Source of the DNA: Verrucomicrobium sp. BvORR106
GTDB lineage: Bacteria; Verrucomicrobiota; Verrucomicrobiia; Verrucomicrobiales; Verrucomicrobiaceae
Assembly: GCF_000739655.1 (NCBI RefSeq)
Contig: NZ_BATR01000146.1
Location: 1-64,000 of the forward strand
Direction of reading: 5' to 3'
DNA length: 64,000 bases
A program made the translations under genes and the position numbers. The notes below the pieces were generated by a model. The model made no database searches. It saw only the letters and a list, made by a program, of their open reading frames with translations, and was not told the DNA's origin. Of the stretch, positions 34,847 through 44,280 are shown piece after piece. Numbering within the stretch: position 1 is the first letter of the stretch; the number at the start of each line of letters is the position of its first letter.

Positions 34847-35523
34847 GGTCTTTCCACCTTGGTGCCTCCGGTCGCGCCGATCAGCGTGATCCGGTAGTAG
34901 TTCAGCGGTGACTGACCGCCTCCGGTATGTTTGTAAGTGGTCTGGCCGCCAGAGGTGGTCCCTTCCACAATCTGGAATCGGGCAGGTTCATTCGCGTTTT
35001 TCAGATTGCCGCCTGGCAGGAAAATCCTGGCCGCATACGTCCCGGCAGGCAGCATGGCATGCTGCTGAAAAGCCACCGGAGCGCCCGTCTGCCCGCCATT
35101 GAACGGAAATACTGCCGGGGAATGCTTGGCAAAGGTGTCCAGATTGTCTGCGGAGGCCGAGACATCCAGAGTGGTCCCGTCCGGGAAGAGTTCCCACTCC
35201 CTGGTCTGCTTCCACGGCCCGCCCGGAAGACACTCCAGCACGCAAAAGGCCCGGCCGTCTTCTGGCACGTCCAGATGGGTCAGCGCCACGACCGCCGTCA
35301 GGACATTCGCACTCATGGCTCGCTGACGTGCCGCATCGCACAGCTGCGTCAGTTTGTTGCCCGAGTCCGTCAGCGCCAGTCCGCGCAGCGTCCCGCCCAG
35401 TCCCGTGAAGGCCATGGCCAGGATCACCAGCATGACCGCCATCACCACCAGGATCTCCACCAGCGTGAAACCTGACCGGGAACTTGTGGTGCAAAGGCGG
35501 CTTGAGACCGGAAACGAATTCAT
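34843..35523 (-). CDS. Verru_Chthon cassette protein D (prepilin-like)
   Basis: 226 residues from ATG 35523 (MNSFPVSSR); upstream in-frame ATG 35586 would precede the prepilin leader needlessly. Signal SGFTLVEILVVMAVMLVILA, then a GspH-like body. First of the four overlapping cassette genes, 73 bases after the PEP-CTERM gene at 35597-36469, so the PEP-CTERM protein may be the cargo or partner. Confidence 0.87.
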   Translation of the reverse strand: MNSFPVSSRLCTTSSRSGFTLVEILVVMAVMLVILAMAFTGLGGTLRGLALTDSGNKLTQLCDAARQRAMSANVLTAVVALTHLDVPEDGRAFCVLECLPGGPWKQTREWELFPDGTTLDVSASADNLDTFAKHSPAVFPFNGGQTGAPVAFQQHAMLPAGTYAARIFLPGGNLKNANEPARFQIVEGTTSGGQTTYKHTGGGQSPLNYYRITLIGATGGTKVERP

Positions 35524-35596
35524 GATGCAGATGGGTTTAGGAAACTGCGACACAGCATGCCGCAGCCCCCGTGATGGAGGGGGCAAGCCCCTTTTC

Positions 35597-36469
35597 CTAA
35601 CGACGGCGGCGCAGGACGCAGCCAGTTAGTGCGAGGCTGAGCAGGAGAACCCGGGAAGGTTCCGGAACGGCGGAGGTGACGAAGCCGAGATCATCAATGC
35701 CCAAACGAAGGTCTCCAGTGGTCCCACCGAATGTGACTCTGACGCCACTGATGTAGCTGTTGGCGGGGGCGGTGTAAGAAAAGAACGTGTCATCCACGGC
35801 TTTGCCGATGGCGATGTTGTCGGTTTGTGTCGCCGCTGAGGTGGGAGAACCATTGAGGAGCCAGTCAATGGTGACGTCTTGCTGGATAAGGTTGCGTGAC
35901 AGCAGGGTGAAACCTGCCGTGGTGATTGCCTCGCCAGGGATGCCGCCCGAGATCGCGCCGAAATCGAGCGTCCATGAGTAAACGGAAGTACTGGTGAGGG
36001 CGATGCCTTTATGGGTTAGATCCGGGGTGTTCCCTCCAGGTACATCGATTGAGTTGTCGAACCCAGAAATGGCCGTGAGACTCGAAAAGTTATGGATGTC
36101 GTAGGCGGCGTTGCTGGTGATGTTAAAGCTCTTGCCACTGCCATAGCTGATGATCATCGTCTCGGAGGCAGGGTTGTTGTCGTCGTCGCTGTTGCCCCCG
36201 TTGGGCCGGTCAAAGTTGATGACGCCTCCCCTGCCGGCCGTGAAGGCCGAGCTGACAGCGGTGCCGAAACTGCCAGAGCTCATGGCATTGCCGGGAGCCT
36301 GGCTGTCCACACTATTTGTCGCGAAAGCATTCTCGTCGTATCCTCCGCTCACGGCGAGCGTCACGGCCTCGGCATTGTAAGCCAGACTGGCAAAGGCGAG
36401 GAGAATGGCACCAGAGAGGAGTGATCTGTCCGGCTTGAGCGCTTTTAAGAATGTGAGGGCGGCTGTCAT
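35597..36469 (-). CDS. PEP-CTERM protein preceding the Verru_Chthon cassette
   Basis: 290 residues: signal peptide ending near AEAVTLAVSG, a Ser/Gly/Asn-rich beta domain, and C-terminal VPEPSRVLLLSLALTGCVL followed by RRRR. Same strand and close spacing as the cassette genes, so probably one transcript. Exported; ligand or structural role unknown. Confidence 0.87.
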   Translation of the reverse strand: MTAALTFLKALKPDRSLLSGAILLAFASLAYNAEAVTLAVSGGYDENAFATNSVDSQAPGNAMSSGSFGTAVSSAFTAGRGGVINFDRPNGGNSDDDNNPASETMIISYGSGKSFNITSNAAYDIHNFSSLTAISGFDNSIDVPGGNTPDLTHKGIALTSTSVYSWTLDFGAISGGIPGEAITTAGFTLLSRNLIQQDVTIDWLLNGSPTSAATQTDNIAIGKAVDDTFFSYTAPANSYISGVRVTFGGTTGDLRLGIDDLGFVTSAVPEPSRVLLLSLALTGCVLRRRR

Positions 36470-36533
36470 AAGAAAGTTTAATCGATTGGCTTGTTAACAA
36501 ATCAGCATAAGCATCAAAAAACGACCCACGCCA

Positions 36534-37379
36534 TCACCCCTGTCCCCTGTTTGAATCACTTCCGTTCGCCCCCACTGCCATGGCGCGCTGTGGATGCTGC
36601 AGGCACCCGTTTGACGATCCGTTCAAACCATTTAAACCCGTTCCGTTGCGAGCTTCTCCCCGCAAGGAGTGCAGGAGATGGCGATAGCTTTCGCGCAAGA
36701 ACGTGATGTCCGTCTCGAACGCGAGGTGGGTAAAGCCGAGCGCATGCATCGCCGCCGCATCGTCAGACTGGCGCATGAGCAACCCACACACTTTGCCCGC
36801 GGACTTGGCAGCCTCAGCCACCTCACGCAAGCAGGCTGCGTAGTCGCGAGTCGCCTGCTGCGGATAGGAGCGAAGATTGAGCTGCAAGTCCATCGGACCG
36901 ACAAAGAGCACATCCACCCCATCGACAGCGGCGATGGCGCGCGCGTTTTCCACGGCCTCAATGGTCTCGATCTGGGCAAAAAAGACGGGAGACGGCGCCT
37001 CGTTGTCGAGTCCGTATTGAAAGGCCCTCACCATTCTGGCGAGACCGCGGTCTCCGCGTGGTGGGTACTGCATCGCCCGCACGCACGCTTCTGCGGTCTC
37101 CGCCGTGGAGACCATCGGGACCATGATGCCAGCCGCCCCCCAGTCGAGGGCTCGCATGATCGTATCGGAACGCGGCGAGCCCACACGGACGATGCCTGCG
37201 CCACGCCGGATGGCTTGGAGTTGCGGCAGCACCGTCGCGTCAACGCCGCAGCCGTGTTCGAGGTCAATGAGCAACCAGTCGAAGCCGCTCGCATCCGCAA
37301 GTTCGGCGACGACGGATGACCCGGTTTGCAGCCAGGTACCGTATTGCGGGTGACGTTGGCGCAGAGTGCTGGTGTTCAT
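36534..37379 (-). CDS. HpcH/HpaI-type aldolase (2-dehydro-3-deoxyglucarate aldolase-like)
   Basis: 281 residues. Metal-dependent class II aldolase that cleaves 2-keto-3-deoxy sugar acids to pyruvate or tartronate semialdehyde plus an aldehyde. Diagnostic segments: DWLLIDLEHG, AQIETIEAVEN (metal Glu) and VLFVGPMDLQLNL (metal Asp). The C-terminal 30 residues (Asn/Gly-rich NGTGLNGLNGSSNG) are an unusual extension. Last gene of the GntR-headed unit (42839 to 36534), 53 bases after DUF1501. I infer sugar-acid breakdown; the exact substrate is uncertain. Confidence 0.88.
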   Translation of the reverse strand: MNTSTLRQRHPQYGTWLQTGSSVVAELADASGFDWLLIDLEHGCGVDATVLPQLQAIRRGAGIVRVGSPRSDTIMRALDWGAAGIMVPMVSTAETAEACVRAMQYPPRGDRGLARMVRAFQYGLDNEAPSPVFFAQIETIEAVENARAIAAVDGVDVLFVGPMDLQLNLRSYPQQATRDYAACLREVAEAAKSAGKVCGLLMRQSDDAAAMHALGFTHLAFETDITFLRESYRHLLHSLRGEARNGTGLNGLNGSSNGCLQHPQRAMAVGANGSDSNRGQG

Positions 37380-37432
37380 AGGCAGTGGGATCGTATCGTA
37401 AAGTGGGTAAGAGAAGTGAAAGCGGCTGCAGG

Positions 37433-38848
37433 CTAGGCGAGCTCAGACCCAAGCAACCGGGTGAACGGATGCCCTTCGTTCTGGTCGATGCGCTCAGGCC
37501 GTCCTTTGTGATGGTAGATCAGCTGAGTGTGATCGATGCCCATCAGGTGGAGAATCGTGGCGTGAATGTCGTGGACATGAAGACGGTCCTTCACGGCATG
37601 CAGGCCGAGGTCGTCTGTGGCACCGTAGGTTTGCCCCGCTTTCACGCCGCCGCCCGCCATCCACATGGTGAAGCCGGTGGGATTGTGATCCCGGCCATCG
37701 CCTTGTTCGCTCATCGGTGTGCGACCGAATTCACCGCCCCATATGACCAGGGTCTCCTCCAGCATGCCGCGGGATTTCAGATCTGCCAGCAGGCCGGCGA
37801 TGGGTTGGTCCACAGAATGGCTCAGTTGCGCGTGATTCTTTTCGATCTCCTTGTGACTGTCCCACTTGCTGCCAGCACCGCTGTAGAGCTGCACGAATCG
37901 CACGCCGTTTTCCACCAGGCGACGGGCAAGAAGGCAGTTGCGACCAAAGGTGGCCGTCGTCTTGTTGTCCATGCCGTAGAGCTTCTTCGTGGCGGCCGTC
38001 TCTTTGCTCAGATCGACGGCGTCGGGCGCTTCCGCCTGCATCTGATAGGCAAGCTCGAAACTCTTGATGCGGGCATCCAGCTCCGTGTTGCTAGCGCGGC
38101 TGGCATTGAAATCGCGGTTGAGTCCGCCAAGGAAATCAAGCCGGTCACGTTGGCGTTGACGATCGACCCCTTTCGGATTTTCGAGGTATCGGATCGGCGA
38201 ACCGTCGGAGCTGAGCTCCACCCCCTGATAGACCGCCGGCATGAAGCCGCTGCCCCAGTTGCGCACGCCGTTGACGACGGTGGCCTCGCTGTCCTTGATC
38301 ACGACGAAGGAAGGCAGATTCTGGTTTTCCGTGCCCAGTCCATAAGAAGCCCAGGCGCCAAGCGACGGACGCCCACCAAAGATGGAGCCGGTGTTCATCG
38401 AGCAGACGCCGCCAGCGTGGTTGATGCCGCTGGAGGCGCAGGAATGAATCACCGCAAGGTCATCCGCATGTTTGCCCACATGGCTGAACCAGTCGGAGAC
38501 CCACAGCCCGCTTTGTCCATGCTGTTTCCACGCGCGTTTGCTCTCCAGCAGCGGTGATTTGCCTTCTCCCGCCGCCGTGAGCGGCGTGCCGAAGCTCGGA
38601 GGCAGTGTTTGACCAGCCAGTTGGTTCAGCAGTGGCTTGTAGTCAAAGGTGTCCAGGTGGCTGGGCCCGCCTTCCATGAAGAGGAAGATGACGCTCTTCG
38701 CCTTCGCAGCACGATGCGGCAGACGGCCTGACGAGGCCTGGGCCTGGCCGCCCATCAATGCGGCAAGCGCGACGGCACCGAAGCCGCCACCGGCTGTTTG
38801 CAGGAAGTCACGGCGCGAAGTGGGTAGATCATAGCGATGGCAGGACAT
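37433..38848 (-). CDS. DUF1501 protein, Tat-exported
   Basis: 471 residues with a twin-arginine signal (SRRDFLQTAGGGFGAVALAA). DUF1501 is related to alkaline phosphatase/sulfatase folds: FLFMEGGPSHLDTFDYK near the N-terminus and VIWGGEFGRTPMSEQ, DHNPTGFTMWMAGGG later. In Verrucomicrobia and Planctomycetes it is regularly paired with a DUF1549/DUF1553 cytochrome-like protein, as here with the gene at 38882. Biochemical role not established. Confidence 0.92.
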   Translation of the reverse strand: MSCHRYDLPTSRRDFLQTAGGGFGAVALAALMGGQAQASSGRLPHRAAKAKSVIFLFMEGGPSHLDTFDYKPLLNQLAGQTLPPSFGTPLTAAGEGKSPLLESKRAWKQHGQSGLWVSDWFSHVGKHADDLAVIHSCASSGINHAGGVCSMNTGSIFGGRPSLGAWASYGLGTENQNLPSFVVIKDSEATVVNGVRNWGSGFMPAVYQGVELSSDGSPIRYLENPKGVDRQRQRDRLDFLGGLNRDFNASRASNTELDARIKSFELAYQMQAEAPDAVDLSKETAATKKLYGMDNKTTATFGRNCLLARRLVENGVRFVQLYSGAGSKWDSHKEIEKNHAQLSHSVDQPIAGLLADLKSRGMLEETLVIWGGEFGRTPMSEQGDGRDHNPTGFTMWMAGGGVKAGQTYGATDDLGLHAVKDRLHVHDIHATILHLMGIDHTQLIYHHKGRPERIDQNEGHPFTRLLGSELA

Positions 38849-38881
38849 GACGGTGTGGAGAGGATGGTTCGAGAGTTAAAC

Positions 38882-41800
38882 TTAGTGAAGGTAGAAGAAC
38901 TCGTTTGTGTTCAGCAAAGCGAGGCAGAGATCATTCATGGCCTGGCGGAAGGGATCGTTCTCATGAGCGGACTTGGTGTCAGCACCGCTCCAGGTGAAGG
39001 CGGCCCCCAGCGGATCCGGGGCGCGCCAGACGACGACGCCCTCTTTCCAGCCCCTGGCATCGACATTGAGCGTCCCGTCATGAAGATAACCCTCCACGAT
39101 GCGCAAGGCCTCAATCTGGCCGTCCCACTGACGTGTCGGCGTGCGTTTGCTCAAGCCACCAAGTACAATCGGCGAGGCCCCCTGGCTGATCTTTGCAAGG
39201 CCGTCCAGAGGCACCACGGATGACCGCGCTGCCGCACCGGGTGTATCAAGATCCCGCACGGTGAAGGTGACCTGGCGGCGAGGCCCGGAAACACGCGCCA
39301 CCAGGTGATGACGGCGGCCCGTCTCAAGGTAGATGTTTGAGGCCACCACTTGATAACCGATGTTCGAGTTCTCATCGTGACCCACGATCTGCATGAGCAG
39401 GTGACGCGGCTTGTAGCGCGATTTTTCGCCCGTCACGTCAATGCTCCAGCCGAAGGATTCCGGCCTGTCTTTGCCGCCATCCCATCGCGAAACAAGCGTA
39501 CGCAACTCAGCCCCCTGGTCGATGCTGGCAAGGTTCACGATGGCCTCGACCGTGAAGTCGTCGCCTTCCTTCTCGCTGGTTTCCACCAGCACGCGTTCAT
39601 GCGCGGTGTTCACTTTGAAGCCTGCCGTCGCAGGCTCACTTTCAGGCGCATCAGCCACCACTTGTGCGGCAGCTTCGACCCGTTTCTGCAAGAAACCCTC
39701 CGCCGCAACCCTCTCCTGATCCGTCGGCGCACGCCCCAATACCGCCCACCAGGCACCGTCGATGGTTTTAGCGCGGGAGGCTAGCTTGCTGGCGCGCGAT
39801 AGCAGCCAGTCGCCATTGAGCAACTGCAGCGCTTGCGTCGGCGTCGTGGTGCTTTGGCGTTCCGAGGTGCTGGCAAAACCACCCGGCATGTCCAGCGCGC
39901 GCAGCAGCTCGTTCGGGCTGTTGCGCTTCTTCATCGTATAGACGGAGCGCCGCGTGCCGTTGCCGTCGCCAGCAGGACCGCCGGACTTCCCGTCAAGCTC
40001 GCCACTGACCGCCAGCAACGCATCCCGCACCTGTTCCGCATCCAGACGACGCGGATGGAAGCGCCACAAGTAGCGGTTCGAGGGATCAATCTGCGCCGTC
40101 GCTTCATCAGGCTCACGACGCGCGGTTTGCCGGTACGTGGCGGAAAGCAGGATCTCACGATGCAAGGCCTTGAGCCGCCAGCCACCGGACACGAATTTCG
40201 CGGTGAGATAGTCGAGCAGCTCAGGATGAGTCGGTGCCTCGCCCAGCTTGCCCAATTCACTGGCCGTCCCCACGATGCCGCGACCGAAATGATACTGCCA
40301 CACGCGATTCACGATGACCCGCGTGGAGAGCTGGTTGTCGGGGCGTGTGATCCAGTCCGCCAGCGCTTTGCGGCGTCCGGTGGAGGTCGCGGTGGCAGTG
40401 ATCTGCGGCGGGCTGGCATCCACAATGGTGAGGAAGCCAGGCGGCACGTCTTGCTCGCCTTTGCGGGTCTTCAAGGGATTGGCGGGCGCATTGGGGCCCG
40501 CGTCCGTGACGACAAACGCGTCCAGCAGCGGCTTCGGCTTCAGGTGGTCATACTGCTTCAAGCTCTCACGCAGTTTCTTGTATTCCTCCTTTTTCTCCGC
40601 CGACTTGAGATAGGAGTCCGCGTTGAAGGTACTGCGTGCATACTCAAGTTGGCGGTCGCACAGACCGGCCAGTTGTTTTTCCAGTTCGTCTCTCTCAGCC
40701 ACGGGCTTGTGCGTCATGGCCTGCAGATCCTCAGGGAAACTGACGCGCCAGCGCTCCACCGCCTCATCCACGCCCGGCTTGGTGAGCTTTTCCAGTTGGG
40801 CTCGGATCCCGGCAGTGGCTTCTTCCCACTTGGCCTGCTGCTCATCATAAGCCTGCCTGACCGCCGCAGGCACCAGCTTAAGGTCATCACGCCAGTGCAC
40901 CGGCGTCAGGAAGGCCCGCAGCGCGTAGTAGTCCTTCTGTAGGATGGGATCAAACTTGTGATTGTGGCAGCGCGCACAGCCCATGCTCAGGCCGAGAAAA
41001 AGCTCCCCGGTCGTATCCGTCATGTCCGTCAGAATGACCTCCCACTGACCGCGCACATCCCGCAGGTTGTACTCATACATGGGATGGCGCAGGAATGCTG
41101 TGGCGATGAGGACCTGCGGATCCTCGGGCGCTATTTCATCGCCCGCGATCTGCTCACGCACAAACTGGTCGTAGGGCTTGTCTTCGTTGAGCGAGTTGAT
41201 GACATAGTCACGATAGGGCCAGACCGACGGGCGGTAGAAGTCCACGTTGTATCCATCGCTCTCTGCATAGCGCACGAGATCCAGCCAGTGCTGGGCCCAG
41301 CGCTCACCATAGCGCGAGCTGGCGAGCAGCGTGTCCACCAGCGTTTCATACGCCCTCGGATCATTGTCCTGCACAAAGGCTTCTGTCTGCTCCTTCGTGG
41401 GCGGCAGGCCGTGCAGGTCAAACGTCAAACGGCGCACCAGTTCCCGGCGGTCCGCTTCCGGTGCCGGGGCCAGCTTCATCTCCCCGTGCTTTTCCGCGAT
41501 GAAGCGGTCAATCTCATTGCGCGCCCAGTTGCCGCCTGCGTCCGGCGGCGTCACCTTTGCCACGGGCTTGAAGAACCAATAATCCCGCTGCTCCTGCGTG
41601 AAACCGCCCTCGGTGATCACCACCTTCTTCGCGGCATCCTCGGGCCACGGGGCACCCATCTTGATCCACTTTTCCAGAATCGCGATCTCCGCATCCGGCA
41701 TCTTCTCCTTGGGCGGCATCTGGAAGTCCGGGTTCGAGAAACGCACCGCTTCCATGAGGGCGGATTTCTCCGGCTTCCCGGCTACCAACGCCGGTCCGGT

Positions 41801-42016
41801 ATCCCCGCCCGTCTTCAGGTACCCGATATGGTCCACCCGCAGACCGCCCTTCTGTTTCTTCTCACTGTGGCAGTCATAGCATCGTGAAACCAAAATGGGC
41901 CGCACTTCCTTTTCAAAGAAGGTCATCGCCGCACGTTGCAAGTCGTCCGTCGCCACAGCCGGGGATGCGGCAGAAACGAGCAACAAAAGGAGAAGAGATA
42001 TACCTGGGCGTCTCAT
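38882..42016 (-). CDS. PSCyt1-DUF1549-DUF1553 protein with C-terminal LamG-like domain
   Basis: 1044 residues from ATG 42016 with an N-terminal signal peptide (MRRPGISLLLLLLVSAAS). A cytochrome-c-like domain (CYDCHSEKKQKGG, CxxCH), then DUF1549 (RRLTFDLHGLPPTKEQTEAF, with a second CxxCH in CARCHNHKFDP), DUF1553 (NRVWQYHFGRGIVGT, LHREILLSATYRQT), and a concanavalin/LamG-like region after about residue 830. Probably a periplasmic or surface redox protein acting with its DUF1501 partner 34 bases downstream, perhaps in glycan breakdown; this is inference. Confidence 0.9.
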   Translation of the reverse strand: MRRPGISLLLLLLVSAASPAVATDDLQRAAMTFFEKEVRPILVSRCYDCHSEKKQKGGLRVDHIGYLKTGGDTGPALVAGKPEKSALMEAVRFSNPDFQMPPKEKMPDAEIAILEKWIKMGAPWPEDAAKKVVITEGGFTQEQRDYWFFKPVAKVTPPDAGGNWARNEIDRFIAEKHGEMKLAPAPEADRRELVRRLTFDLHGLPPTKEQTEAFVQDNDPRAYETLVDTLLASSRYGERWAQHWLDLVRYAESDGYNVDFYRPSVWPYRDYVINSLNEDKPYDQFVREQIAGDEIAPEDPQVLIATAFLRHPMYEYNLRDVRGQWEVILTDMTDTTGELFLGLSMGCARCHNHKFDPILQKDYYALRAFLTPVHWRDDLKLVPAAVRQAYDEQQAKWEEATAGIRAQLEKLTKPGVDEAVERWRVSFPEDLQAMTHKPVAERDELEKQLAGLCDRQLEYARSTFNADSYLKSAEKKEEYKKLRESLKQYDHLKPKPLLDAFVVTDAGPNAPANPLKTRKGEQDVPPGFLTIVDASPPQITATATSTGRRKALADWITRPDNQLSTRVIVNRVWQYHFGRGIVGTASELGKLGEAPTHPELLDYLTAKFVSGGWRLKALHREILLSATYRQTARREPDEATAQIDPSNRYLWRFHPRRLDAEQVRDALLAVSGELDGKSGGPAGDGNGTRRSVYTMKKRNSPNELLRALDMPGGFASTSERQSTTTPTQALQLLNGDWLLSRASKLASRAKTIDGAWWAVLGRAPTDQERVAAEGFLQKRVEAAAQVVADAPESEPATAGFKVNTAHERVLVETSEKEGDDFTVEAIVNLASIDQGAELRTLVSRWDGGKDRPESFGWSIDVTGEKSRYKPRHLLMQIVGHDENSNIGYQVVASNIYLETGRRHHLVARVSGPRRQVTFTVRDLDTPGAAARSSVVPLDGLAKISQGASPIVLGGLSKRTPTRQWDGQIEALRIVEGYLHDGTLNVDARGWKEGVVVWRAPDPLGAAFTWSGADTKSAHENDPFRQAMNDLCLALLNTNEFFYLH

Positions 42017-42089
42017 CACAGAAAAAAACAGACAGTCGGCCGGCACCAGATGCGGTGCCCGGCCATGCATGGGGGTTGCCGGGTCAGAC

Positions 42090-42839
42090 TTATGAGGAGG
42101 CGCGCGACGCCCTTTTCATCTTCGCCAGGTTGCCTCTACGAGGAGCGGAGCCGGCTGCGGGAGGGTGTTCCGTCGTCTCGGTGACGGACCATTCCAGCGA
42201 GCCGATGATATGCTGCGACATGACTTTGGCTGCCGCCTCCGGCTTGCGACCAGCGAGTGTCTCCAGCACCTTCCAGTGCCCCGCCACCGTGAAGCGGCGG
42301 AGGTCGTGCGCCGTGTTGATCTGCAGGCGGTGAATGTAGGTCAGAGCCATTTCGAACTGCCAGCGGATGTATTGCCAAAGCACCACCAGCCGTTCATTGC
42401 CGCTGCGTTTCATGATGTATTCATGCATGGCAATATCCAGCAGGCTGAACTCTTCGTCCGTCGTGGCCGCCTCCTGCTCGGCGATGAATTGCTGCACTCG
42501 GAGGGTGTGTTCCGGTGTCCAGTGAGTCGCGGCGAGCCGGGCCCCCATCGACTCCAGGGCGATCCGGGTTTCCACAATCTCCGCCAGATCCTTTTCCTCC
42601 AACGTTCTCACGCGCGTTCTCCCCGTCGTCTCGAACTGTACCAGCCCGGCACGCTCCAGCTCGATGATGGCCTCACGCACCGGCGCGCGACTGACCCCAA
42701 ATCGCTTGGCCAGCACCGGTTCCGCGAGGGCTTCACCAGGATTGATCACGCCGGAGATGATGTCGCTCCGCAGCACAGACACGATCTCATTGGCCAGATT
42801 GCGGCGGGGATGAGGCAGATTTTGGGTCATGGGGGTCAT
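42090..42839 (-). CDS. GntR-family (FadR-like) transcriptional regulator
   Basis: 249 residues. N-terminal winged helix (NLANEIVSVLRSDIISG, LAKRFGVSRAPVREAIIELE) and C-terminal FCD ligand-binding helices (ETRIALESMGARLAA, DIAMHEYIMKRSGN), with the His/Asp residues that in this family bind a metal and organic acid. ATG 42839 lies only 2 bases from an operator copy; ATG 42830 is an alternative. Heads the PSD1, DUF1501, aldolase unit and probably responds to a sugar-acid intermediate. Confidence 0.92.
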   Translation of the reverse strand: MTPMTQNLPHPRRNLANEIVSVLRSDIISGVINPGEALAEPVLAKRFGVSRAPVREAIIELERAGLVQFETTGRTRVRTLEEKDLAEIVETRIALESMGARLAATHWTPEHTLRVQQFIAEQEAATTDEEFSLLDIAMHEYIMKRSGNERLVVLWQYIRWQFEMALTYIHRLQINTAHDLRRFTVAGHWKVLETLAGRKPEAAAKVMSQHIIGSLEWSVTETTEHPPAAGSAPRRGNLAKMKRASRASS

Positions 42840-42841
42840 TA

Positions 42842-42885
42842 AGTGTCGACACTATAAATACAAAGTGACGCAAAGTGTCGACACT
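42842..42885. promoter_or_regulatory. Twin palindromic GntR operators
   Basis: AGTGTCGACACT occurs twice, at 42842-42853 and 42874-42885, exactly 32 bp apart (three helical turns); the second copy extends to a 16-bp perfect palindrome AAAGTGTCGACACTTT (42872-42887). This is the likely autoregulatory site of the gene at 42090. Confidence 0.8.
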
Positions 42886-42981
42886 TTTTTGGTGGAAAGG
42901 TGAAAATAATGGGGAGCACGGCAGCGGCACTCACGTCAGGAGGGCCAAAAGGGAGATCATCGACCTCGCCAGCTTTTCCCG

Positions 42982-43138
42982 GACCGCCTAAAGGCGGAAC
43001 TCCAACCCTGCTTCGAATGCCGACGAGTATCTTGGGGACGTCTTGCTCCTGATGACGTGAGATCTCGAACAGCGAGATTCACTCGAATCCCCCTCTCAAC
43101 GTCCGCGCCGTGGTTGGAGTTCCGCCTTTAGGCGGGTC
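42982..43138. repeat. 157-bp element with 26/27-bp inverted arms
   Basis: GACCGCCTAAAGGCGGAACT and onward to 43007 pairs with 43112-43138 (one base unpaired). The arm tip CCGCCTAAAGGCGG is itself a palindrome. The left arm core (gcctaaagRcggNactccaa) also occurs at about 60165 and, diverged, at 62345. The whole gap 42888-43198 contains no gene. Confidence 0.8.
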
Positions 43139-43198
43139 AATCGACATCGTGCCCAAGACGTGCTTCACCTCCCCTGAATGACCCCGGGCCTACAGCCC

Positions 43199-44068
43199 TC
43201 AACGACGGCGGCGCAGCAGGCAGCAACCCAGGGCCACGCCGAGGAGGAGAGCCCGGGAGGGTTCGGGGACGACATCGCCCTGAATCTGAAGACTGTCGAG
43301 ACGGAGGCTGCCGTTGGTCGTTGAGTACACGCCTACGGTGAACGTGATCGGGGTGCTGACGTTCATCAGATCGGCAGAGTAGGCGCTAAGGTCAAAGGAG
43401 TAGAGATTGGAGGAGGATGGCGCGGTGTTGTTGTTCACCACGGCACCCGTGGTGTCGTAGGCCTTGGTCGTGGTGCCAAGGATGGTGCTGCCTGTCGCGC
43501 TGCTTTGCACAAAATAGGTATAGCTGCCTGTCGAGTTGGTTTGATTCCCCCAGGCGTAGAAGCTGATCTCGGTCAAGTTAAGGGCGTAGCCGCTCTCAGG
43601 GGTCAACGTGACGGAGAAGAAGTCGCTGGCAGTGATCGCGGCGGCGGGCGATGCTGTCGCTGCCGCGGCTGAAGGAAAGACATACGGATTGCTGCCACCA
43701 ACACCCATGACGCCGTTGTAGGCTGGCAAAGTAGCTGTGCCGACACTACTAATCGTTCCTGCTCCGCCGTTGGTTCTCAAGCCCGAACCCACGCTGAGGC
43801 TTGATACAGCCAGGTGGGGCACGGCACCTGCGGCATTCGAATAGGTGCTTCCAGCATAGGGTCCAGCCCCCTGAGCCGTATTCAGGAAATTTAGCTCCGC
43901 CGCATTATTGAAATCCCACAGTCCAAGGGTCACCGCAGACTGCGCCGGTATTACAAGACACGCCAGAACCAGCAACGTCAGGCAGAAGGAGCCATTGCCC
44001 TTCATTCCACCGGAGAATCGTGATGTGGCCGGTCTGGCCGTTTTCAAGGTCGCAAAAGATAGTTTCAT
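43199..44068 (-). CDS. PEP-CTERM protein
   Basis: 289 residues: N-terminal signal helix (FCLTLLVLACLVIPAQSA), Ser/Gly/Thr-rich beta-sandwich-like exported region, and VPEPSRALLLGVALGCCLL followed by RRRR. ATG 44005 (MKGNGSF) is an alternative start that gives a more ordinary signal peptide. Stands alone; the 212 bases to the next gene (44069-44280) contain no strong feature. Confidence 0.86.
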   Translation of the reverse strand: MKLSFATLKTARPATSRFSGGMKGNGSFCLTLLVLACLVIPAQSAVTLGLWDFNNAAELNFLNTAQGAGPYAGSTYSNAAGAVPHLAVSSLSVGSGLRTNGGAGTISSVGTATLPAYNGVMGVGGSNPYVFPSAAAATASPAAAITASDFFSVTLTPESGYALNLTEISFYAWGNQTNSTGSYTYFVQSSATGSTILGTTTKAYDTTGAVVNNNTAPSSSNLYSFDLSAYSADLMNVSTPITFTVGVYSTTNGSLRLDSLQIQGDVVPEPSRALLLGVALGCCLLRRRR

Positions 44069-44280
44069 AGGACGCTTTGGAGTGGAAGCACTGCTTGATA
44101 TTGATCAAGATCATGGCAAAACCACCCCACCCCGTCTCCCTCTCATCATGCACCATTTGGGGACACCTGGTCCCTTGACAAAATCCATTGCCGTAATTTC
44201 CCGGCATTTCTCATCGCCTCGGATGGCATGCCCAAGTGCTCGATAGGTCCGGATAACTGTCCGCAAGGACGAGCTCGGGA

